A stretch of DNA of 64,000 nucleotides. Source: G963677325 sp963810555 (lineage in GTDB: Bacteria; Bacteroidota; Bacteroidia; Bacteroidales; Prolixibacteraceae). Within the stretch, counting starts at the first letter, position 1; each line of letters opens with the position of its first letter. A program made the position numbers and the translations under genes. Under the pieces are notes generated by a model, which was given only the letters and a program-made list of their open reading frames with translations, ran no database searches and was not told where the DNA came from. Positions 16,919-25,336 of the stretch are shown here, one piece after another. The DNA lies in NCBI GenBank assembly GCA_963810555.1, contig CAWENX010000022.1, positions 72,337-136,336 on the forward strand, in the 5' to 3' direction.

Positions 16919-17660
16919 TTGACAACCTTGAGGAAAACGATAATACTCAGCTGTCTTCTCCTGATCTGTAAGTTTGCTTCGGCAGGGCCGCCTTTTCTGA
17001 CCGATGATCCTGACCCTGTGCCATTCAGACATTGGGAATATTATCTTTCTTCCCAGAATACGTTCAGCCAGTCATCCGGAATTTCAACCGGTACCCTGCC
17101 TCATGTTGAAATCAATTACGGAATCGTTCCTAATATGCAGGTTCACCTGCTTATGCCATTGAATTACACTTATTCTGATTCCCGGTTCAATGCCTGGGGT
17201 TATGCAAATACCGAAATGGGCATCAAATACCGTTTTGTGAAAGAAACCGACAAAATTCCGGAAATAGGGATGTTCCCGCTGATAGAAATTCCAACCATAA
17301 AAAACAGGCAGTTAAGCAGTGGACGGACACAGGTATATATTCCGGTTTGGATTCAGAAATCATGGAATAAACTGACTTCCTATGGCGGGGCCGGTTACTG
17401 GTTCAATCCCGGTAACGGAAATAAAAACTGGCTTTTTGCAGGTTGGCAGGCCCAATACTACTTCTCAAAATTCCTGACTCTTGGTACAGAAATCTATTAC
17501 AACACTGCTGCTTCCAACTGACAGTTCTTCCTCTGTCGGATTTAACATAGGCGGGTTTCTGAATTTCAGCGAAAAGTTCCACTTTATCTTTTCCGCCGGT
17601 CACAGCATTATCCATGAAAGTATCACCACCGCATATGCCGGATTATACTGGACAATCTGA
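16919..17660 (+). pseudogene. Outer-membrane beta-barrel-like protein, frameshifted near its C-terminus
   Basis: The reading frame encodes 200 residues with a signal peptide (ends KFASAGPP) and the start TDDPDPVPFRHWEYYLSS, typical of transporter-like proteins of the phenol meta-pathway type (PF13557-like). It stops at 17521 after YYNTAAS. In the next frame the sequence continues as DSSSSVGFNIGGFLNFSE, a good barrel strand, and ends in LYWTI at 17660 with the terminal aromatic pattern expected of a barrel. A single extra base near 17515 explains the break. The start is TTG at 16919 or 16928, as no ATG fits before the signal sequence. Function in this organism is unknown. Confidence 0.65.
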
Positions 17661-17763
17661 TAAGCTTATCTCAAAATTCACAGAATTTTATCCTTCCGGA
17701 AATCTTGTAAAACGCCATCTTTTCTATCCCTCATAATCCTTTATTTCCTGTTAACATGTCCGT

Positions 17764-17880
17764 ATCATCTTCATGATTTCTGTAATGTTTCTGTAATGTT
17801 TGTGTAATATTCGTGTAATAAATAATTACAAAAAGATTACATAAATCTTACACAAATATTACGTAAACAAAAGCGATGAT
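17764..17880. repeat. 117-bp phased palindrome, copy P2
   Basis: Bounded by ATCATCT (17764-17770) and CGATGAT (17874-17880). TGTAAT stands at 17781, 17792, 17803 and 17814, then ATTACA, ATTACA, CTTACA and ATTACG at 17825, 17836, 17847 and 17858. All steps are 11 bp, and both flank words are one step away. Length and layout are identical to P1, but the repeated hexamer is different. It ends 138 bases before the GH127 start codon. Confidence 0.88.
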
Positions 17881-18017
17881 ATAAAGAAGGTATTTTAATG
17901 AAATGATTTTGTAAGGGCATAAAAGCACCATAGAAATAACCCTTTTACAGTTTGCAAATATTCAATATTTTATAGAAGTTTGTCTTTATTAGGCTAATCT
18001 GATTAATATAGTGAAAG

Positions 18018-19982
18018 ATGATTAAAAATGTATTCACCTCGCTGATTCTGGCTTTTATTTTATCCGGGTGCAATTCAAGAGCTCCTGAGAAGTTCAATAA
18101 ATATTACAGTGATCCCTATCCTAAGGAGAAGCTGAGCAAATTTGTTCAGTTGCCGGTCGGGGCGGTAAGGCCTGAGGGATGGCTGAAAAAACAGCTTGAG
18201 GCCTGGGCAGACGGGATTACAGGCCACCTGCAGGAATACAGGAGCGATGTATTTTCCAGGGTATGGGATGATCGTAAATTCAGACAAGAACATCCGGAAC
18301 TTACCCAGGGTACGTGGTGGGCGTTTGAGCACCAGGCTTACTGGGCAGACGGGCTGTTTCAACTTGCCTACATCCTTAATGATCAGAGGCTGAAAGGAAT
18401 TGCTGATGATTATGTCAATAGAGTGCTTGCAGGGCAAAGGCAGGATGGGTATTTTGGAGGATGGCCGGAAAAACCTTACAGCGATGAGGGGGATATGTAC
18501 ACCACCAGCCTGATTTCACAGGCTTTAATGTCTTATTATTCAGCCACTAATGATAAAAGAATCCTGACTGCTCTTCAAAGGGCCTTCCACCATATCTATG
18601 AGAATTGCAAACCAGTTCCTGATGAAAAGGGCAATCTTCCCAAAGCCTGGACAGGAGGATCATACGGCTGGCCCAGCGCTTCGCATATGATTTACCCGAT
18701 CCTTTCGGTTTATGCCAAAACGGGAGATAAGGAATTATTCGACCTTGCTCAGCTGATCTTTAAAACAGGCCAGGAAGTTGTTTCTCATGGAAAAAGTATC
18801 AGGAGGTCCGATATCCAGGTCAGCCACCTTCTTACGAGCGGGAACACTTATTACGATCAGCACGGCGTTGATGCAACCGAAGTATCGAGAATACCGGCTA
18901 TTAACTATCTTTTTACCGGCAATAAGGATTATCTGAATGCCAGCATTAAGGCGGTGGACAAGATTGAGCACCTGGCAGAGCAGGCACACGGAGGCCCTGT
19001 TTCGGATGAACAATTAAGAGAAACGGGCGCCGTAAACAATACGGAAATGTGTGACGAATCGACCTGGGATGCTACCAAACAAACGATGTTCGCCATCACG
19101 GGCGATGTTCATTATGCCGATGGTATTGAAAAGCTGGTCTTTAACATTGGGCCGGGCTCACGGAAACCTGACGGACGGGGAATACAGTATTACAGCGCTC
19201 CTAATCAGGTAGTCTGTTCAAGCGAATCTTACCGGGCGCCGCTTACCCTGCCGAACCGTTATAATTTCTGTCCCGACGGCGATAAAACCACGATGTGCTG
19301 CATAGGAGAGTCGAACAGGCTCTTTCCTAATTTCGTTAAAGACGGGCTTTGGCTGGCTTCGCAGGATAACGGACTCGCAGGTGTTTGCTATAGTCCTTGT
19401 AATGTCACTGCCAGAGTAGGTGCAAACGGTGAGACTGTAAAGATTGAGGAAAAAACGAATTATCCTTTCGAAGAAACGGTCCGTTTTAAGCTGACAACAT
19501 CAAAAGAAGTAAGTTTTCCATTATACTTAAGAATCCCGGGATGGTGTGCCGGTGCAGTCATTAAGATTAACGGAAAGTCGATGACAGAACAAATCCTGCC
19601 GGGTAAAATGGTTAAACTTGAAAGAGAATGGGCTAATGGCGACGAAATAGAGCTTTCACTTCCGATGAAAGTAAGTCTGTCGTTATGGAACAATTCCTCT
19701 GTTGCAGTGAGCCGCGGCCCTCTTCTCTATTCTTTAAAAATCAAGCAGGATTGGCTAAAAACAGCAGAGCGTTTTCCCGGTTTCCCTGATTGGAACTGTT
19801 CTGCAGCAAGCGACTGGAATTATGCGCTCTGCTTTCCATTCGAGAGCCACAGTCCCAAAAAATTCTCCTTAATATCGGGAGGCTATGATCCCGACAGGTT
19901 TTTCACAGTCAAGTATAATGAAGTGCCTGAAGATGTCAAGGCCATGGGAATATCCCCCTGTGGAGCTGACCTGCAAGGCTAA
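18018..19982 (+). CDS. GH127-type (DUF1680) beta-L-arabinofuranosidase-like lipoprotein
   Basis: A 654-residue lipoprotein (lipobox ILSGC, Cys18). The (alpha/alpha)6-barrel region carries EMC at Glu343-Cys345 and a CC pair at 427-428, matching the zinc ligands and the cysteine nucleophile of characterised GH127 enzymes. A C-terminal beta-sandwich follows (VAVSRGPLLYSLKIK). Such enzymes remove beta-L-arabinofuranose or related sugars from plant glycans and pectin (family knowledge). The frame ends early: after KAMGI the natural continuation, PPVELTCKAKKVDDWKLL to TYFPVTEV, is in the next frame and ends at 20151. One extra base in a TCCCCC run near 19952 explains this, so only the last ~55 residues are affected. 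Palindrome P2 precedes the gene. Confidence 0.85.
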   Translation: MIKNVFTSLILAFILSGCNSRAPEKFNKYYSDPYPKEKLSKFVQLPVGAVRPEGWLKKQLEAWADGITGHLQEYRSDVFSRVWDDRKFRQEHPELTQGTWWAFEHQAYWADGLFQLAYILNDQRLKGIADDYVNRVLAGQRQDGYFGGWPEKPYSDEGDMYTTSLISQALMSYYSATNDKRILTALQRAFHHIYENCKPVPDEKGNLPKAWTGGSYGWPSASHMIYPILSVYAKTGDKELFDLAQLIFKTGQEVVSHGKSIRRSDIQVSHLLTSGNTYYDQHGVDATEVSRIPAINYLFTGNKDYLNASIKAVDKIEHLAEQAHGGPVSDEQLRETGAVNNTEMCDESTWDATKQTMFAITGDVHYADGIEKLVFNIGPGSRKPDGRGIQYYSAPNQVVCSSESYRAPLTLPNRYNFCPDGDKTTMCCIGESNRLFPNFVKDGLWLASQDNGLAGVCYSPCNVTARVGANGETVKIEEKTNYPFEETVRFKLTTSKEVSFPLYLRIPGWCAGAVIKINGKSMTEQILPGKMVKLEREWANGDEIELSLPMKVSLSLWNNSSVAVSRGPLLYSLKIKQDWLKTAERFPGFPDWNCSAASDWNYALCFPFESHSPKKFSLISGGYDPDRFFTVKYNEVPEDVKAMGISPCGADLQG

Positions 19983-20176
19983 AAAGGTGGATGACTGGAA
20001 ATTACTATCCGGTGATGTAACTCCCGATGTGCCACAAAGTCCGGTAATTAGCAATCATCCAGAAGAAAAAATTTCATTAATACCTTTTGGCTGCGCACAG
20101 GTAAGGATAACTTATTTTCCGGTGACGGAGGTAGTGAGGGAGAAGAAATAAAATCATTAAATAAAGAAGATAGGCA

Positions 20177-20599
20177 ATTGAATTATATTATATTGAAAAG
20201 AAGAACGGATACAACCAAGATGGTGAAGCCTGGATTGGATATATAACAAATTCAAAAAGTGGAAAATCGATCTACTTTAATAATAAAGCTTTCTACAAAT
20301 TGAAAAATGGAAATTATGTGGATATTGAAACTCATGAAGGTTACTGGATTTCAAGAATAAAGCGAAACGGAGAAGATAGACACTGGACAGGTCATGGGAA
20401 AATAAAGATTGACAGAAGGGCTGTAGTGGAATATATGAATTATAGAAAATTGAAGGAATTGAAAACATCTCAATACACTATAGTTGAAATTATTGAATTA
20501 AAAGGACCAAAGGATTTCTACGAAATTGAAAACAAAAAATTAGACGAAACAATAATGCGAAATCAATATGAAGACTATTTCAAGAAGAAATTTTTGTAA
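20177..20599 (+). CDS. Conserved hypothetical protein without a clear start codon
   Basis: The open frame runs from a TAG at 20171 to the stop at 20599. Its sequence, IELYYIEKKNGYNQDGEAWI followed by GYITNSKSGKSIYFNNKAF and HEGYWISRIKRNGEDRHWTG, looks like a complete conserved small protein of a type seen in many bacteria, but I cannot name its function. The first in-frame ATG (20300) would remove the N-terminal third. The codons just before the conserved part are ATT and GCA, so the true start is an unusual ATT (20177) or has been lost. It lies between the GH127 gene and a toxin-antitoxin pair and is unrelated to glycan breakdown. Confidence 0.45.
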   Translation: MELYYIEKKNGYNQDGEAWIGYITNSKSGKSIYFNNKAFYKLKNGNYVDIETHEGYWISRIKRNGEDRHWTGHGKIKIDRRAVVEYMNYRKLKELKTSQYTIVEIIELKGPKDFYEIENKKLDETIMRNQYEDYFKKKFL

Positions 20600-20717
20600 C
20601 AACTGCAGCGTCAGGTAGTTTCTGTAATTCTTTAACTTTAAAGCTGTTGTTCCTGATCTTTCAAAAACGAAAGTCAAATTGAGAAACATTGATTAACTTT
20701 GAAAAAAACATGGCGTT

Positions 20718-20966
20718 ATGACAGATTCTGATTTAAAACTAAAACTGTTCAGAGAGATTGATGCTTTGGATAAAGATCAGCTTGAAGAGGTTTATGGAGT
20801 GTTGATCAATTATATTAATGGGCAAAAGGATATTTCAGATTGGGATAAATTATCAGATGTGGAAAGACAGGCAATTCTTGATGCTGATGATGAAATTGAA
20901 AAAGGAGAAGGAATTGCAAATGAGGTGGTTTTTGAAAGGGTAAGAAAAAAATATTCGCATGAATAG
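20718..20966 (+). CDS. Antitoxin-like protein of a ParE-type cassette
   Basis: An 82-residue acidic protein (MTDSDLKLKLFREIDALDKD start). It resembles small addiction-module proteins whose N-terminal helix-turn part binds DNA and whose C-terminal helices (DADDEIEKGEGIANEVVFER) wrap the toxin. It overlaps the downstream ParE-like frame by eight bases, the typical arrangement for a type II toxin-antitoxin pair. Regulation would be by autorepression (family knowledge). Assignment depends mainly on the partner gene. Confidence 0.65.
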   Translation: MTDSDLKLKLFREIDALDKDQLEEVYGVLINYINGQKDISDWDKLSDVERQAILDADDEIEKGEGIANEVVFERVRKKYSHE

Positions 20967-21255
20967 ATTGATTGTTTGGTCTCCCAGGGCAGAAAGAGAC
21001 TTTAACATCATCTTAGGGTATCTTGAAGAAAAATGGGACACAAAAACTGCAAATCATTTTATTGATTTAATCGAAATTATCATCAATCAAATCTTGACTA
21101 ATCCAAAACAATTTCCGACTATATTCGAAGGGAAAAAAATCAGAAAATGTATTATTACCAAACATAATTCACTTTTCTAAAGATTCAGCAAAAAACAGAT
21201 CAGGATACTCAGAATATTTGATAACAGACAAAATCCCAAAGCTTTGAAATTATGA
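20959..21255 (+). pseudogene. RelE/ParE-type toxin with an in-frame premature stop
   Basis: The N-terminal 73 residues (VWSPRAERDFNIILGYLEEK, then RKCIITKHNSLF) are a clear ParE/RelE-fold toxin. A TAA at 21178-21180 interrupts it where relatives have a Tyr in the LFYR segment. Reading through in the same frame gives RFSKKQIRILRIFDNRQNP and then KALKL before TGA at 21253-21255, exactly the conserved C-terminal strand. So a single nonsense change (for example TAT or TAC to TAA) inactivates the toxin, with no frame change. The full-length frame would overlap the next gene start by ATGA. Loss of the last strand, which carries catalytic or structural residues, should abolish toxicity. Confidence 0.8.
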
Positions 21256-22178
21256 AAAGTATTTCACGAAGAGAATTCGTTACAACTGCCGCGGCAGGAG
21301 GAGTGGGAGCTTCCATTATGCCTGAGAGGGCAGTGTCGCAAACTAAAGCAGGTAATACAACGAGTTATATGGCTGCTTATGATACGGAGAGTCCCAAATG
21401 CCTGGCAGCGGTGCGCAAGATTGTTGAGGTTCACAAGCGTTATAAAATGCCGGCGACATTCTTTATAACTGGTAAAACGTTGGAGGCCAATATGGAGGAA
21501 TATAAGAGTTTACTCGACAATCCGCTGTTTGAAGTCGCATCCCATACCTGGTCGCACAAGATGCTGAGGGAGAATCCTTTCTGCGGTCCTGCGGTTTCCC
21601 TTGAAGAAAAAAGAATAGAGATATTCGACGGGAAAGCCCTTGTAGAGAAGGTTTTTGGTAAACCATGCATCGGATTAAGACCCGGATGCGGTTTTGAAAA
21701 AGCGCTGCATGGAGCTAATGATGTGCTTCAACTGGTCAAGGAGGCCGGATACAAATATGTAAGCAGCCTTTTATGGGGAAAAGACTATTCTCTTCCCGCT
21801 ATGCTGAATCAGCCATTTAATTACCAAGAAGATGGATATCCGGAATTGTGGGAAATCCCTGCCCACGGCTGGCATGAGAACCTGCTGAAGAACAACAACA
21901 AAATGGGTCCGGCACGTATAACGCTCTGGCCTCCCGAAATGCCTGAAGCCATTCCCCTGCATTACGTGAAAACGCCGGAGGAAGAATTTGCTGTTCACAG
22001 GATCTTCATTGATAAAGCGGCTGCCGATAAATTAACATTTGTCTCCCTTATCTGGCATCCCTGGTCCCTTGATGCCTTTGACCCGGATATGAAGATGCTG
22101 GAATTGGTATTCAGCCATGTTCAAAAAATGGGGTTAAATACCTGTCGGTATGGGGATTTGTATAAGTCACTTGTTTAA
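21252..22178 (+). CDS. Tat-exported polysaccharide deacetylase-like protein (NodB fold)
   Basis: A 308-residue protein with a Tat signal (SRREFVTTAAAGG). The NodB-type core is visible: AYDTE near residue 39 in the metal/base position, FFITGKTLE, then SHTWSH (metal-binding His pair, about 99-104), RPGCG in motif 3 and WHPWS near the C-terminus. These fit carbohydrate esterase family 4-like enzymes that remove N- or O-acetyl groups from polysaccharides (family knowledge). The first motif is YDTE instead of TFDDG, so the substrate class may differ. It overlaps the restored ParE toxin frame and precedes the GH2 gene by about 115 bases. Confidence 0.8.
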   Translation: MKSISRREFVTTAAAGGVGASIMPERAVSQTKAGNTTSYMAAYDTESPKCLAAVRKIVEVHKRYKMPATFFITGKTLEANMEEYKSLLDNPLFEVASHTWSHKMLRENPFCGPAVSLEEKRIEIFDGKALVEKVFGKPCIGLRPGCGFEKALHGANDVLQLVKEAGYKYVSSLLWGKDYSLPAMLNQPFNYQEDGYPELWEIPAHGWHENLLKNNNKMGPARITLWPPEMPEAIPLHYVKTPEEEFAVHRIFIDKAAADKLTFVSLIWHPWSLDAFDPDMKMLELVFSHVQKMGLNTCRYGDLYKSLV

Positions 22179-22239
22179 TTATCTCCTGTTATGAAGTAGT
22201 TGAAGATTATTATTAAGGAGACACAACAGAATATTAAGG

Positions 22240-22260
22240 AGATGCACGCCGTGCGTCTCT
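22240..22260. repeat. REP-like GAGACGC palindrome, member 2
   Basis: GAGATGCACG and CGTGCGTCTC face each other around C. It lies 34 bases before the GH2 start codon and is followed 90 bases later by a second member inside the gene. Confidence 0.7.
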
Positions 22261-22293
22261 ACAGGGTAATTGATTATACTTAAACCAGGATTT

Positions 22294-24126
22294 ATGAAAA
22301 ATATTACATTTCTTTCCCTCGTGGTGATTTGTGTATTATGTTGGTGTAGAGACGCACGGTGTGCGTCTTTTAATCCATCAGAGAATGCTCCCAGAAGAAC
22401 TGTTACATTGTCAAATGATTGGCGGTTTCAAATAGATATAAGCAGTATAGGAGAAAAGGAGCGTTGGTATGATAATTCATTTGACAGAAGCAATTGGGGA
22501 AGCGTCAAAGTGCCGCAGGCATGGGACTGTTATGATATAGCATTGTGGGGATTTGAGGGAATCGGATGGTATTCAACAACGATCAAACCCGGAGATTTTG
22601 ACCCGGGTAAAAGGAATGAAATTGTCTTTAACCGTGTGATGTATTACACCAAAGTCTGGCTGAATGGCGAATATATAGGTGAAAACATAGGCGGGTATCT
22701 TCCTTTCAGTTTCGATATTACAAAATACCTCAAACCCGGAAAGGACAATTACCTCGTCATAAGGGTTGACAATAAACCCCGTATTGAATGGCTCCCGGCC
22801 GGAAAACAGATTGAATGGATTCAGTATGGGGGCATTTTGCAGCCTGTAAAGCTGGTAAGTACATCACATACTTATATAGACGATTTTACCGTAAGAACAG
22901 AGCCTGTAAACAGAGGGGCTGAAATTCACTGTATGGTTTCTGTTCCAAATGAAACTGCTGCTGAATCGGAAATGGAGTTAAATATTGAAATTTCCCGAGG
23001 TAAAGAAGTGGTAAGTAAAAATGTGAAATTCCATTCCACAGCAAAGGATACAGCCAAAGTAAATATTGAACTTTCGCTTGAACGAGCTGAATTATGGTCA
23101 CCTGATACTCCGGTTTTATATGATGTAAAAGCAAGTCTTAAACAGGAAAATCAAACAATAGATGCAATAACTGAACGAATTGGTATAAGAAAAGTAGGAA
23201 TTGAGGGAACAGCAATTACGCTTAACGGAAAACCCTTTCAAATTAAGGGAGTTAACCGATATGACGAATACGGCAGGATGGGGCCGACCGTGCCGATAGA
23301 TACGCTTCGCAAAGAACTGGCGCTGATGAAGAGAGCAGGAATTAACACTATTCGGGTACATTATCCTCAATCGCCTGAATTATTGTCGCTTTATGACGAA
23401 TACGGCTTTATGATGATGGAGGAAGTGCCCCTGAACTGGTGGGGACGCACAGTCTGGGGTGAAGTAAATATGAGCCTTGATATCCTCAATTTCGCCAAAC
23501 CGGCATTACGAAAAATGGTCAGAAGGGATAAAAATCATCCTTGCGTGATAATCTGGAGCATGGGAAACGAAAACGAAACGGACAGGGAACCGGGAATAAC
23601 AGTGATGAGGGAAATGATCAGGCTGGCCAAGAAGCTCGATCCAACGCGCCTAATCACTTATACAGTCAGCTATGATCCGAGGAAACACCTGGCTTTTGAT
23701 GAAGCGGACATTGTTTGTTTCAACAAATACAATGGATTGGATAAAGCGCGTCATATTTCGCAGATCGATTCGCTCGGCTATCAGAGAACAGTCAGGGAAC
23801 TGGCTGAACTGAGAAGCTTTTATGGCACAAAGCCTCTACTTTTCACTGAATTCGGATGTCAGGCCATTAAAGGTATACACGGAGATGTTTACTATTCAGA
23901 AGAATTCCAGGCTGCTTATATCACAAAAATATGGAAGGCGATTGCAGAAAATAAAGGTATTGCAGGGGGCATTCTTTGGAGCTGGGCAGATTATTTTCAC
24001 CGGAAAGATTTTGTCCTTCGCTCTCATTACGGTTGTTACGGAGTGGTTACAGTTGACCGCAAACCGAAAAAGGGACTTGAAGCCTTATCAAAAATGTATA
24101 ACGGATCGCTGGGGCAAGTAAAGTAA
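22294..24126 (+). CDS. GH2 family beta-glycosidase
   Basis: A 611-residue exported GH2 enzyme with the usual sugar-binding domain (about 40-190), an immunoglobulin-like domain (about 195-300) and a TIM barrel. WSMGNENE contains the acid/base Glu426, and LLFTEFG contains the nucleophile Glu519. The short form without C-terminal domains is typical of beta-glucuronidase- or beta-galactosidase-like members (family knowledge); specificity is not readable. The start is set at ATG 22294, since the frame opens eight codons earlier only with TTG. The signal peptide is odd: residues 18-25 (CRDARCAS) are encoded by a palindromic repeat found also upstream of the gene. The next gene, GH105, follows after 35 bases, so the two are likely co-transcribed. 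Confidence 0.9.
   Translation: MKNITFLSLVVICVLCWCRDARCASFNPSENAPRRTVTLSNDWRFQIDISSIGEKERWYDNSFDRSNWGSVKVPQAWDCYDIALWGFEGIGWYSTTIKPGDFDPGKRNEIVFNRVMYYTKVWLNGEYIGENIGGYLPFSFDITKYLKPGKDNYLVIRVDNKPRIEWLPAGKQIEWIQYGGILQPVKLVSTSHTYIDDFTVRTEPVNRGAEIHCMVSVPNETAAESEMELNIEISRGKEVVSKNVKFHSTAKDTAKVNIELSLERAELWSPDTPVLYDVKASLKQENQTIDAITERIGIRKVGIEGTAITLNGKPFQIKGVNRYDEYGRMGPTVPIDTLRKELALMKRAGINTIRVHYPQSPELLSLYDEYGFMMMEEVPLNWWGRTVWGEVNMSLDILNFAKPALRKMVRRDKNHPCVIIWSMGNENETDREPGITVMREMIRLAKKLDPTRLITYTVSYDPRKHLAFDEADIVCFNKYNGLDKARHISQIDSLGYQRTVRELAELRSFYGTKPLLFTEFGCQAIKGIHGDVYYSEEFQAAYITKIWKAIAENKGIAGGILWSWADYFHRKDFVLRSHYGCYGVVTVDRKPKKGLEALSKMYNGSLGQVK
22350..22368. repeat. REP-like GAGACGC palindrome inside the GH2 signal sequence, member 3
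   Basis: AGACGCACG and TGTGCGTCT form a palindrome within the coding sequence and translate into the end of the signal peptide. The motif matches members at 22240 and 1283. Confidence 0.75.
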
Positions 24127-24161
24127 AGGTATTATTCTGACCAATTAAAGCTTGATATTAA

Positions 24162-25316
24162 ATGAAAAAAATCTTATTACTGCTCATTACTAATCTGATA
24201 TTGATTGGATGGGCATCGGCACAGGAAAACATATATTCAAAGACCTTTATCAAATCCATAATCGATAAGGTAAATACATATCAGTACACTCATCCGTGGA
24301 TAGAATTTGATGACAACTGGATCAGGGGAACTTATTATACAGGAGTGATGGCCGTTTACCAGGCAACAGGAGATAAAAAATATTTACAGCAATGCAATGA
24401 ATGGGGAGAAAAGCTGGGATGGAAAGTACCGGAGGTTAAAAGATCCAATGAAAGCGGCGCCAACCTTCTCACGTGCAGCCAGACGTGGCTTGAAAGTTAT
24501 ATGATCTCGAAAAAGAAGTACAAGATAGAATCAACTATTGAACATTTTGAAAAACAGGGATCGAGGAATCCTCTATGTGAACCTTTAACCTGGTATTACG
24601 AAGCCGGCAGACGGTATTGTGATGCACTATATGTTTGTCCTCCTGTCCTTGCAATGTTAAGCGGGATTACCAAAGACCCCAAATACCTTGCCTGGATGAA
24701 TTCTTTCTACTGGGACGTTTACGGCGAATTGTATGATCAGGATGATCACCTTTTTTATCGTGACAAGCGATTCATTTACCAGGATGTAGCGCCGAAATCA
24801 AAAGATATACAAGACGAGCGTGACTCTTCAAAACCCTACCGTGTAAGTCCGAACGGAAAGAAGGTTTTCTGGTCAAGGGGAAACGGCTGGGTCTTTGCTG
24901 GCCTGGCAAGAATCTTAAAATATCTTCCCTCCGATTACGCGAATTATTCCAGGTACAAAGAGCTCTATCTCAGGATGGCTGTTGAGCTTAAAAAACGCCA
25001 ACAGCCTGATGGCTTCTGGTATCCCAATCTTGATGATCCTTTGGATTACGGTTCGAAGGAATCCAGCGGAACAGGTTTCTTTACTTACGGCATTGCATGG
25101 GGAATCAACAACGGTATCCTCTCCCGTGAAGAGTATCTGCCCGTTGTAGAGAAATCCTGGGCTGCGCTTGTTTCTGTTGTCAGTGAGGAAGGCAAAGTTC
25201 AATGGGGACAAATGGTTGGCGGTTCACCCTATAAAATATTGCAGGAAGATTCGCATGAATATGTATCAGGGATGTTTTTGCTCGCTGCGAGCGAAATGTA
25301 CAAGATTAAAAGATAA
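24162..25316 (+). CDS. GH105-type unsaturated rhamnogalacturonyl hydrolase
   Basis: A 384-residue secreted protein with a signal peptide ending in ASAQ. The (alpha/alpha)6 barrel shows YCDALYVCPP with Asp154 at the catalytic position, then FWSRGNGWVFAGLARIL and SSGTGFFTYGIAWGINNG, all hallmarks of GH88/GH105 enzymes. These hydrolyse the unsaturated 4,5-uronic acid left at the non-reducing end by pectin or rhamnogalacturonan lyases (family knowledge). Length matches the family. It lies between GH2 and a beta-helix gene, with 20 to 36 base gaps on both sides, so it belongs to one transcription unit with them. Confidence 0.88.
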   Translation: MKKILLLLITNLILIGWASAQENIYSKTFIKSIIDKVNTYQYTHPWIEFDDNWIRGTYYTGVMAVYQATGDKKYLQQCNEWGEKLGWKVPEVKRSNESGANLLTCSQTWLESYMISKKKYKIESTIEHFEKQGSRNPLCEPLTWYYEAGRRYCDALYVCPPVLAMLSGITKDPKYLAWMNSFYWDVYGELYDQDDHLFYRDKRFIYQDVAPKSKDIQDERDSSKPYRVSPNGKKVFWSRGNGWVFAGLARILKYLPSDYANYSRYKELYLRMAVELKKRQQPDGFWYPNLDDPLDYGSKESSGTGFFTYGIAWGINNGILSREEYLPVVEKSWAALVSVVSEEGKVQWGQMVGGSPYKILQEDSHEYVSGMFLLAASEMYKIKR

Positions 25317-25336
25317 TTGCAACACCTTACATTACC

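Noticed and set aside
17764..17880. Replication origin iterons or DnaA boxes
   Set aside because: The hexamers differ in each copy, none matches TTATCCACA, and several copies occur in 64 kb, which does not suit an origin.
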